Below the pieces are notes generated by a model. It was not told where the DNA came from. It made no database searches and was given only the letters and a program-made list of their open reading frames with translations. From Polaromonas sp. (GTDB lineage: Bacteria > Pseudomonadota > Gammaproteobacteria > Burkholderiales > Burkholderiaceae), in contig PNMH01000095.1 of NCBI GenBank assembly GCA_013823505.1, positions 1 to 12,630 of the forward strand: a stretch of DNA of 12,630 bases, written 5' to 3'. The position numbers and the translations under genes were made by a program. This document shows positions 6,720 through 12,630 of this stretch, in pieces. Positions within the stretch are counted from its first letter, which is position 1, and every line of letters begins with the position of its first letter.

Positions 6720-7769
6720 ATGGTAGTCGAGAACAACGTGGCGCTCCAGCCCTACAACACTTTTGGCATCGTCGCCCGGGCTCATCGCCTGGTGCGCGTG
6801 CGTTCAACGGACGACGTGCTGGCGCTGCTGGCCGAGCAGGAGGTGCGCACCGATTCGGGCGCGCCCGCCTTCGTGCTGGGCGGTGGCAGCAACCTGGTGA
6901 TCACCGGCGACATCAAGCAGCTGGTGATCAAGGTCGAAATTTCAGGCCGGCGCCTGGTGGAGGAAACCGCCAAGGGGTGGGTGGTGGAGGCCGGTGCGGG
7001 CGAAGACTGGCACGATTTCGTGCGCTGGACGCTGGAGAAAGGCTATCCCGGCCTGGAAAATCTCGCGCTGATTCCAGGCACCGTGGGCGCCTCTCCGGTG
7101 CAGAACATCGGTGCCTATGGCGTGGAGTTGCAGGACCGTTTCAGTGCGCTGGACGCGATCGACCTGCAAACCGGCCAGAGTTTCACGCTGGACGCCGCGA
7201 AGTGCGGTTTTGGCTACCGCGACTCGGTGTTCAAACACACCCCAGCGGGTGAGAAAGGCCTGGGGCTGGCTGGCCGTGCGCTCATCACGCATGTGCGCTT
7301 CTGGCTGCCCAAACCGTGGAAGCCGGTGTTGGGTTACGCCGATCTGGACCGCAAGATGGCCGAGACCGGCATCTCGTCGCCGAGCGCCCAGCAAATCTTC
7401 GACTGGGTCTGCGCGATCCGCCGCGCCAAGCTGCCCGACCCGTCGGTGATCGGCAACGCCGGCAGCTTTTTCAAGAACCCCACCGTGTCTCGCGAGCAAT
7501 GCGCCGACATCATCGCGCGCGAGCCCAAAGTGGTTCACTACCCCATGGCCGACGGCAGCATCAAGCTGGCCGCTGGCTGGCTCATTGACGCCTGCGGCTG
7601 GAAGGGCAAGGGCGTGGGCAGCGCGGGTGTGTACGAGCGGCAGGCGCTGGTGCTGGTGAACCGCGGTGGCGCGACCGGCGGTGAGGTGATGACGCTGGCC
7701 AAGGCCATTCAGACCAGCGTGTACGAGCGCTTCGGTATTTTGCTGGAGACCGAGCCGGTGGTTGTTTGA
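6720..7769 (+). CDS. murB: UDP-N-acetylenolpyruvoylglucosamine reductase MurB
   Basis: 349 residues, the size of the E. coli-type (type I) enzyme. MurB reduces UDP-GlcNAc-enolpyruvate to UDP-MurNAc with NADPH and FAD, the second committed step of peptidoglycan synthesis. FAD-binding motifs are present in [10 protein letters not shown] and [28 protein letters not shown] includes the Tyr166-Arg167 pair, typical of type I enzymes. The proton-donor Ser is Ser249 in [10 protein letters not shown]. The C-terminal Glu lies in LLETEP (343 or 345). The start is set by [15 protein letters not shown], the normal N-terminus. It is divergent from yajQ and convergent with argG, 24 bp apart, with no hairpin terminator between them. 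Confidence 0.97.
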   Translation: MVVENNVALQPYNTFGIVARAHRLVRVRSTDDVLALLAEQEVRTDSGAPAFVLGGGSNLVITGDIKQLVIKVEISGRRLVEETAKGWVVEAGAGEDWHDFVRWTLEKGYPGLENLALIPGTVGASPVQNIGAYGVELQDRFSALDAIDLQTGQSFTLDAAKCGFGYRDSVFKHTPAGEKGLGLAGRALITHVRFWLPKPWKPVLGYADLDRKMAETGISSPSAQQIFDWVCAIRRAKLPDPSVIGNAGSFFKNPTVSREQCADIIAREPKVVHYPMADGSIKLAAGWLIDACGWKGKGVGSAGVYERQALVLVNRGGATGGEVMTLAKAIQTSVYERFGILLETEPVVV

Positions 7770-7793
7770 CCGGCTTGGGCGGGAAGGCGACCC

Positions 7794-9134
<1,341 letters not shown>

Positions 9135-9142
9135 TCAGTGGT

Positions 9143-9460
9143 TCAGCCGAAATGGCAGATGTAGTGGTAAGGCTCGGTCACTCGGATCTCGAAGCTGCTG
9201 TTGCCGGGCACGCTGAACTGGTCGCCCGGGCCGGACTTGAGCCAGGCATCGGTGCCGGCCAGCTTGTATTCACAGCCACCCGCCACGCATTCCATGATTT
9301 CGGGCGCGCCGGTGTTGAAGGTGAGCGTGGCGGGAAGCACCACGCCGACCGACTTTTTCGTGCCGTCGGCCAGGGTGATGCCGTGGCTGACGCACTTGCC
9401 GTCGAAGTACACGCTGGCCTGGGTGTTGACGGTCACGCCGTCGAATTGGGTGGTGCTCAT
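9143..9460 (-). CDS. ppnP: pyrimidine/purine nucleoside phosphorylase PpnP
   Basis: 105 residues (E. coli YaiE/PpnP has 94). The family cleaves diverse nucleosides with phosphate to base plus ribose-1-phosphate and has a small cupin fold, formerly DUF1255. Matching segments are the YFDGKCVSHGI start of the cupin, KSVGVVLPATLTFNT, EIMECVAGGCEYKL and the end SVPGNSSFEIRVTEPYHYICHFG-type block (E. coli has [20 protein letters not shown]). The frame is open further upstream, but ATG at 9460 gives the family length. No Shine-Dalgarno is obvious. It lies just before argG; no metabolic link between the two is evident. Confidence 0.92.
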   Translation of the reverse strand: MSTTQFDGVTVNTQASVYFDGKCVSHGITLADGTKKSVGVVLPATLTFNTGAPEIMECVAGGCEYKLAGTDAWLKSGPGDQFSVPGNSSFEIRVTEPYHYICHFG

Positions 9461-9513
9461 GGTGTTGGGGTGTGCTGCTGGGACAAAAGGCAAAAATCGA
9501 AGGGAAACGCGCG

Positions 9514-9538
9514 ATTTTAGGCCGCGAGCTTGCGGCCT
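9514..9538 (-). promoter_or_regulatory. candidate -10 for ppnP-argG, next to a GC hairpin
   Basis: On the minus strand TAAAAT (positions 9519 to 9514, 5 of 6 matches) is followed by C and would give a leader of about 45-50 nt for ppnP. Directly upstream on the same strand is a hairpin with a 6-bp stem, GGCCGC (9520-9525) with GCGGCC (9532-9537), extended by one A-T pair, loop six nt. The hairpin lacks a T run in the minus direction, so it is a poor terminator for yffB, though it might attenuate readthrough. The whole yffB-ppnP gap is 88 bp. Confidence 0.3.
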
Positions 9539-9548
9539 TTGCCGCTGG

Positions 9549-9893
9549 TCAGAGGCGCGCTTGCCAGGCTGCGGCGTCAAAACCCACGGTGATGCCGTCG
9601 GTCCACTGCACCACCGGACGCTTGATCACGCTCGGGTTCGCCAGCGCCACGGCCCGGGCGCTGGCCACATCGGTCACGCCGGCCCGCACGGTCTCGTCCA
9701 GCTGGCGCCAGGTCGTCCCCTTGCGGTTGATGACGCTCTCCCACCCCACGGCGGCCAGCCAGCGGTCGAGTTCGGCTTCGGGCACGCCCTGTTTCTTGAA
9801 ATCGAGAAAGTGGTGTTCAACACCGTGTTCGGTCAGCCAGGCGCGGGCCTTTTTGACGGTGTCGCAGTTGGGGATGCCGTAGACGTTGATCAT
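9549..9893 (-). CDS. yffB: ArsC/Spx-like thioredoxin-fold protein, YffB type
   Basis: 114 residues (E. coli YffB 118). The N-terminal INVYGIPNCDTVKKARAWL has the single redox Cys (Cys10) in place of a CXXC pair, as in YffB. LNTRGTTWRKLDE of E. coli appears here as INRKGTTWRQLDE, and NPSVIKRPVV carries the conserved Arg of the ArsC active site. YffB proteins are related to glutathione-dependent arsenate reductases, but arsenate reduction has not been shown for them and there is no ars gene nearby, so I do not call this an arsenate reductase. The long upstream open frame is antisense to folC and is excluded. The ATG at 9893 gives the family N-terminus. No Shine-Dalgarno precedes it (the 7 nt before ATG are C/T only). 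Confidence 0.9.
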   Translation of the reverse strand: MINVYGIPNCDTVKKARAWLTEHGVEHHFLDFKKQGVPEAELDRWLAAVGWESVINRKGTTWRQLDETVRAGVTDVASARAVALANPSVIKRPVVQWTDGITVGFDAAAWQARL

Positions 9894-9900
9894 GGGAGGG

Positions 9901-9906
9901 ATTGTC
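9901..9906 (-). promoter_or_regulatory. candidate -10 for yffB
   Basis: On the minus strand GACAAT (4 of 6 matches to TATAAT) followed by C lies 7 nt before the yffB ATG. Transcription from here would start at or 1 nt before the ATG. The pyrimidine-only spacer cannot serve as a Shine-Dalgarno, which supports leaderless initiation. The same GACAATCC heads folC on the other strand. Confidence 0.35.
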
Positions 9907-9935
9907 GGTGATGGCGCCGAAGGTCGCCGACCCGA

Positions 9936-9944
9936 TGGGACAAT
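9936..9944 (+). promoter_or_regulatory. candidate extended -10 for folC
   Basis: TGG followed by GACAAT, then C, lies 6 nt before the folC ATG, so the predicted first base is the A of ATG at 9951. GGGA (9937-9940) is a poor Shine-Dalgarno at 10 nt. No -35 is visible at 16-18 bp, which an extended -10 can tolerate. Confidence 0.4.
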
Positions 9945-9950
9945 CCAGCC

Positions 9951-11300
9951 ATGCTCAACATCCCTCTGCCTCCCCACCCCACCACATTGCCCGAATGGCT
10001 GGCCCACGCCGAACGCCTGCACCCGGTCACCATCGACATGGGGCTGGAGCGGGTGCAGCGCGTGGCGCAGCGCATGAACCTCGCGCTGCCCTGCCCGGTG
10101 ATCACCGTGGCCGGCACGAACGGCAAAGGCAGCACCTGCGCCATGCTGGAGGCGGTGTACACCCAGTCGGGCTACCGCACCGGCGTCTACACCTCGCCGC
10201 ACCTGGTGCATTTTGAAGAGCGCTGCCGCATCGCCGGCGAGCCGGTGGCCACCGGCGACCTGCTGCCGGCGTTTGCCGAGGTGGAAGAAGCGCGCAAGGG
10301 GCAGGGCGGGGACGAAGAGATCAGCCTGAGCTACTTTGAATTCACCACGCTGGCCATTCTGCGCACGCTCTCCCGCGCTGGCCTGGACGTGGCCATCCTG
10401 GAGGTGGGTCTGGGCGGGCGACTGGACGCGGTGAACATCATCGACACCGACTGCGCCGTCATCACCTGCATCGCGCTGGACCACATGGCCCTGCTGGGCA
10501 AGGACCGCGAAGCCATTGGTTTCGAGAAGGCCGGCATCATGCGCACCGGCCGCCCGGTCGTGGTGAGCGACCCGGTGCCGCCGCAAAGCGTGCTCGACCG
10601 CGCGCTGGAAATCGGCGCCGACCTCTGGCGCATCGGCAAGGACTTCCACTTCGCCGGCGACCAGCAGCAGTGGGGCTGGGCCATGCACCCTTCGCACGGC
10701 GGGCGGCGTTATGCCGGGCTGGCCTACCCGGCGCTGCGCGGCGCCAACCAACTGGTGAATGCATCGGGTGTTCTGGGTGCGGTGGAGGCCCTTCGCTCTA
10801 AGTTGCCGGTGACGGCCCAGGCGGTTCGCAACGGCCTGGCGCTGGTGGAGCTGCCCGGTCGCTTCCAGATCGTGCCCGGCACGCCCACCTTGGTTCTGGA
10901 CGTGGCGCACAACCCGCATTCGGTGGCGGCGCTCACCGAAAACCTCGACGCCATGGGCTACTACCCCACCACCCACGCCGTCTTCGGCGCCATGGCCGAC
11001 AAGGACCTGGGCGCGATGATCGAGCGCATCGCGCCACTCATCGACCGCTGGCACCTGACCGACCTGCCGCTGCCCCGCGCCAGTACCGCTGCCGCGCTGG
11101 CCGAGGCGCTCAAGGAGCACCCCGCGACCGCCAAAAGCACGGTGGCAGGCTGCCACGCCAACCCCATGGAGGCCTTGCAGGCGGCGGTGTCCCACGCGGA
11201 CCCCACTGATAGAATCGTGGTCTTCGGATCGTTCTTCACGGTGGGGGGCGTTTTGCAGGATGGTGTGCCCCGCTTGTCGGCCAAACACCTGCCCTCCTGA
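9951..11300 (+). CDS. folC: bifunctional folylpolyglutamate/dihydrofolate synthase FolC
   Basis: 449 residues. FolC joins glutamate to dihydropteroate and adds further glutamates to tetrahydrofolate with ATP. The Mur-ligase-type layout is complete: P-loop VAGTNGKGST (53-62), YTSPHLVHFEERCRI, SYFEFTTLAIL, EVGLGGRLDAVN, the Lys expected to be carbamylated (Lys193 in FEKAGIMR), DVAHNPHS (317-324), and the C-terminal DRIVVFGSFFTVGG. The start gives the usual short lead before LPEWL. It is divergent from yffB by 57 bp and followed by the SPOR protein gene after 65 bp, as in many beta- and gammaproteobacteria. The codon for Arg421 in DRIVVFGSF is AGA, the only AGA I find in this gene, and it lies in a promoter-like TAGAAT. 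Confidence 0.97.
   Translation: MLNIPLPPHPTTLPEWLAHAERLHPVTIDMGLERVQRVAQRMNLALPCPVITVAGTNGKGSTCAMLEAVYTQSGYRTGVYTSPHLVHFEERCRIAGEPVATGDLLPAFAEVEEARKGQGGDEEISLSYFEFTTLAILRTLSRAGLDVAILEVGLGGRLDAVNIIDTDCAVITCIALDHMALLGKDREAIGFEKAGIMRTGRPVVVSDPVPPQSVLDRALEIGADLWRIGKDFHFAGDQQQWGWAMHPSHGGRRYAGLAYPALRGANQLVNASGVLGAVEALRSKLPVTAQAVRNGLALVELPGRFQIVPGTPTLVLDVAHNPHSVAALTENLDAMGYYPTTHAVFGAMADKDLGAMIERIAPLIDRWHLTDLPLPRASTAAALAEALKEHPATAKSTVAGCHANPMEALQAAVSHADPTDRIVVFGSFFTVGGVLQDGVPRLSAKHLPS
11207..11215 (+). promoter_or_regulatory. candidate intragenic extended -10 for the SPOR-cvpA-purF run
   Basis: TGA followed by TAGAAT (5 of 6 matches) and C lies inside the end of folC. Start of transcription would be near 11222, about 145 nt before the SPOR-protein gene. 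There is no good -35 at 16-18 bp. Support comes from the unusual codon choice: GAT AGA ATC encodes the conserved DRI of folC with a codon otherwise absent from this gene. Confidence 0.35.
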
Positions 11301-11365
11301 CCCCTCCGCCCGAGCTTTCCCGACCGCTCCTGTGTCGCGCCCCTCGCCAGGCCTCCTTTGGCGCA

Positions 11366-12079
11366 ATGGTTCCCACCCGAATGTTCAAATCCCGTTCAGG
11401 CTCACCGGGCAATCCATCGACACCTCCGCCGCAAAGCATTGACGCCGTGCGCCGCCGAGCGCGCCACCGCCTCATTGGCGCCAGTGTGCTGGTGTTGCTG
11501 GGCGTGGTGGGTTTCCCACTCCTGTTTGACACACAGCCGCGCCCGATTTCGGTCGATATCCCCATCGAAATTCCGGCCAAAAGCACGCTCGCGCCGGCTG
11601 TGAAGCAGGCGGCCACTGCTCCTGCTGCAGCGCCTGCCGCGGCCAAGCCACCAGCGTCCAGCGTCGAGGCCCGTGAAACCCTGAGTGCGCGCGAAGAGGT
11701 CGTGGAAGCCACGGCCGCGCCCAAGCCTGCGGCAGAGCCCGCCAAACCGCCAGCGCCCACGCCCCCCGACGCAGAGCGCGCCCACGCCTTGCTCGAAGGC
11801 AAATCATCCAACCCGCCGGCCAGTGCAGCCGCGACCGCGCCTGCCACCGCCGAGCGCCTCGTGGTGCAAGTGGGCGCGTTTTCTGAAGAGGCGGGTGCCC
11901 GCACGGTGCGCCAGAAGCTGGAAGCCGCCGGGCTCAAGACCTACACCCATGTCGCCGAAACGTCGGAAGGGCGCCGCATCCGCGTGCGGCTGGGCCCGTA
12001 CAACAGCCGCGCCGAGGCCGACAAGGCCGCTGCCCGCGTCAAGGCCCTGGGCTTGCCCGCGGCCGTGCTCACGCTGTGA
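11366..12079 (+). CDS. dedD: SPOR-domain membrane protein, DedD-like
   Basis: 237 residues from the ATG at 11366. An ATG at 11381 (giving MFKSRSG) is equally or more likely because related proteins tend to begin MF(K/R); no Shine-Dalgarno separates them. A basic cytoplasmic N-terminus (RRRARHR, 29-35) precedes one membrane segment (about 36-54, ending PLLFDTQP). A long Ala/Pro-rich periplasmic linker (about 70-160) follows, and a C-terminal SPOR domain (163-237) has VVQVGAFS, IRVRLGPYNSRAEA and AAVLTL. SPOR domains bind denuded peptidoglycan at the division septum, and DedD of E. coli assists cell division. The position between folC and cvpA is the classic dedD context. Confidence 0.9.
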   Translation: MVPTRMFKSRSGSPGNPSTPPPQSIDAVRRRARHRLIGASVLVLLGVVGFPLLFDTQPRPISVDIPIEIPAKSTLAPAVKQAATAPAAAPAAAKPPASSVEARETLSAREEVVEATAAPKPAAEPAKPPAPTPPDAERAHALLEGKSSNPPASAAATAPATAERLVVQVGAFSEEAGARTVRQKLEAAGLKTYTHVAETSEGRRIRVRLGPYNSRAEADKAAARVKALGLPAAVLTL

Positions 12080-12104
12080 CGCGCCAACGGGCGATGGCGG
12101 CGGC

Positions 12105-12590
12105 ATGGGGCTGACGGATGGTTTGCTGCTGACGGTGTTGTTGCTGTCGGTGTTGTTGGGCGCGTGGCGAGGCTTGGTGTACGAGGTGCTGTCCGTGGCC
12201 AGCTGGGTCGCCGCGTTTGTGCTTGCTCAGGGGTATGCCGATGAGGCTGCCTTGATGCTGCCGCAGAACAGTCTGTCCCCGCCGTTGCGGCTGGCGGTTG
12301 GTTTTTTGGTGGTATTCATAGCCGTGGCGTTCGCGGGCGGATTGCTCGCCTGGCTGGTCAAGAAATTGGTGGCATCGGTCGGCTTGCGACCGGTGGACCG
12401 AGTTTTGGGCAGCGCCTTCGGGCTGGCGCGCGGCGTGGTGATGCTGCTGGCCTTCGCGGTGGTGGTGAGCATGTCGCCGATGCGGGATGCTGCGTGGTGG
12501 GAGGATTCGGTGGTTGCCGACGCGCTGGTGAGTACCCTGCACGCCATCAAGCCCTTGTTACCCGAGCCGGTGGCCCGATATATCGCTTAG
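12105..12590 (+). CDS. cvpA: CvpA family inner-membrane protein
   Basis: 161 residues, the family size. Four membrane segments are visible at about 5-20, 25-42, 62-85 and 108-123. The conserved block PVDRVLGSAFGLARGVV (96-112) and the WRGLVYEVLSVASWVAAF segment after the first helix are typical. CvpA was found as a factor for colicin V production and is linked to envelope stress tolerance; its molecular function is not settled. The ATG at 12105 gives MGLTDG, whereas family members often begin with a short lead before an aspartate, so this fits. Only a weak GG-rich stretch precedes it. It starts 25 nt after the SPOR gene and ends 31 nt before purF, the conserved cvpA-purF order. Confidence 0.95.
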   Translation: MGLTDGLLLTVLLLSVLLGAWRGLVYEVLSVASWVAAFVLAQGYADEAALMLPQNSLSPPLRLAVGFLVVFIAVAFAGGLLAWLVKKLVASVGLRPVDRVLGSAFGLARGVVMLLAFAVVVSMSPMRDAAWWEDSVVADALVSTLHAIKPLLPEPVARYIA

Positions 12591-12621
12591 AAGCGCTTGA
12601 GTTTTTTCAGAGGATCGAAAC

Positions 12622-12630
12622 ATGTGTGGA
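12622..12630 (+). CDS. purF: amidophosphoribosyltransferase PurF, first three codons only
   Basis: Only ATG TGT GGA (Met-Cys-Gly) is in the window. PurF begins MCG, and after Met removal Cys2 is the glutamine-amidotransferase nucleophile. AGGA (12611-12614) is a good Shine-Dalgarno 7 nt upstream, and cvpA-purF is a well-known neighbour pair. The call rests on context plus these three residues. Confidence 0.8.

Larger units (their letters stand above)
9899..9946. repeat. inverted repeat between the divergent yffB and folC genes
   Basis: Perfect 8-bp arms GGATTGTC (9899-9906) and GACAATCC (9939-9946) are separated by 32 bp. Each arm contains the candidate -10 of one of the two divergent genes. 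The symmetry may simply reflect two similar promoters facing away from each other, or a shared regulator site. Confidence 0.6.

Noticed and set aside
9549..9893. Arsenate reductase as a name for the ArsC-like gene.
   Set aside because: The closest family is YffB, for which arsenate reduction is not established, and there are no ars genes nearby.
9549..11366. A 605-codon minus-strand open frame covering all of folC in antisense and continuing into yffB.
   Set aside because: Only its last 115 codons read as a known protein. The rest is low-complexity Gly/His/Arg/Val-rich translation produced by the GC-biased third positions of folC, which has every FolC motif in the sense frame.
12584..12608. 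A possible terminator between cvpA and purF: CGCT-TAGA-AGCG followed by CTTGAG and a T run.
   Set aside because: The stem is only 4 bp and is separated from the T run by 6 nt. Termination here would cut the conserved cvpA-purF pair, so I consider it chance.

Overview
The window is GC-rich, tightly packed with genes and looks like ordinary chromosomal core. The order folC, SPOR/DedD protein, cvpA, purF, the long (E. coli-type) argG, and the way the predicted proteins read all point to a betaproteobacterium of the order Burkholderiales, most likely family Comamonadaceae (Hydrogenophaga-like). That placement is an inference from protein resemblance; no search was run. I see no tRNA, rRNA, CRISPR array, insertion sequence, prophage gene or toxin-antitoxin pair.

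Layout. (1) 1-2044: the 5' part of an alpha/beta hydrolase gene on the minus strand, divergent from a 580-residue acyl-CoA synthetase on the plus strand, followed by a strong bidirectional terminator. (2) 2104-2775: an OmpA-type outer-membrane lipoprotein (YiaD-like), minus strand, divergent from a plus-strand run: Tas-type aldo/keto reductase, YbaK-type Cys-tRNA(Pro) deacylase, PlsY glycerol-3-phosphate acyltransferase, YoaB/RidA-type deaminase. The gaps in this run are 8 nt, 48 nt and a 4-nt overlap. (3) 5546-6680: a minus-strand pair, yajQ and a secreted retropepsin-like protease with a TTG start 1 nt after the yajQ stop. (4) 6720-7769: murB, divergent from yajQ. (5) 7794-9893: minus-strand yffB (ArsC/Spx-like), ppnP and argG. 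(6) 9951 to the end: folC, the SPOR protein, cvpA and the first three codons of purF, in the conserved gammaproteobacterial/betaproteobacterial order.

Functions are housekeeping: fatty acid activation and phospholipid synthesis (acyl-CoA synthetase, PlsY), envelope and peptidoglycan (OmpA lipoprotein, MurB, SPOR protein, CvpA), translation and metabolite quality control (YbaK, RidA), nucleotide and arginine metabolism (PpnP, ArgG, PurF) and folate polyglutamylation (FolC).

I did not find an undescribed multi-gene system. The more interesting signals are small. A recurring -10-like heptamer of the form [T/G]AN(A/G)ATC lies 6-7 nt before the ATG of four genes, which implies leaderless transcripts. 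An inverted repeat GGATTGTC/GACAATCC is shared by the divergent yffB/folC promoters. A TAGAAT -10-like element sits in the last part of folC and uses the only AGA codon of that gene. An imperfect tandem repeat lies between the lipoprotein and aldo/keto reductase genes. Two convergent genes have stop codons that abut in a palindromic TGATCA.
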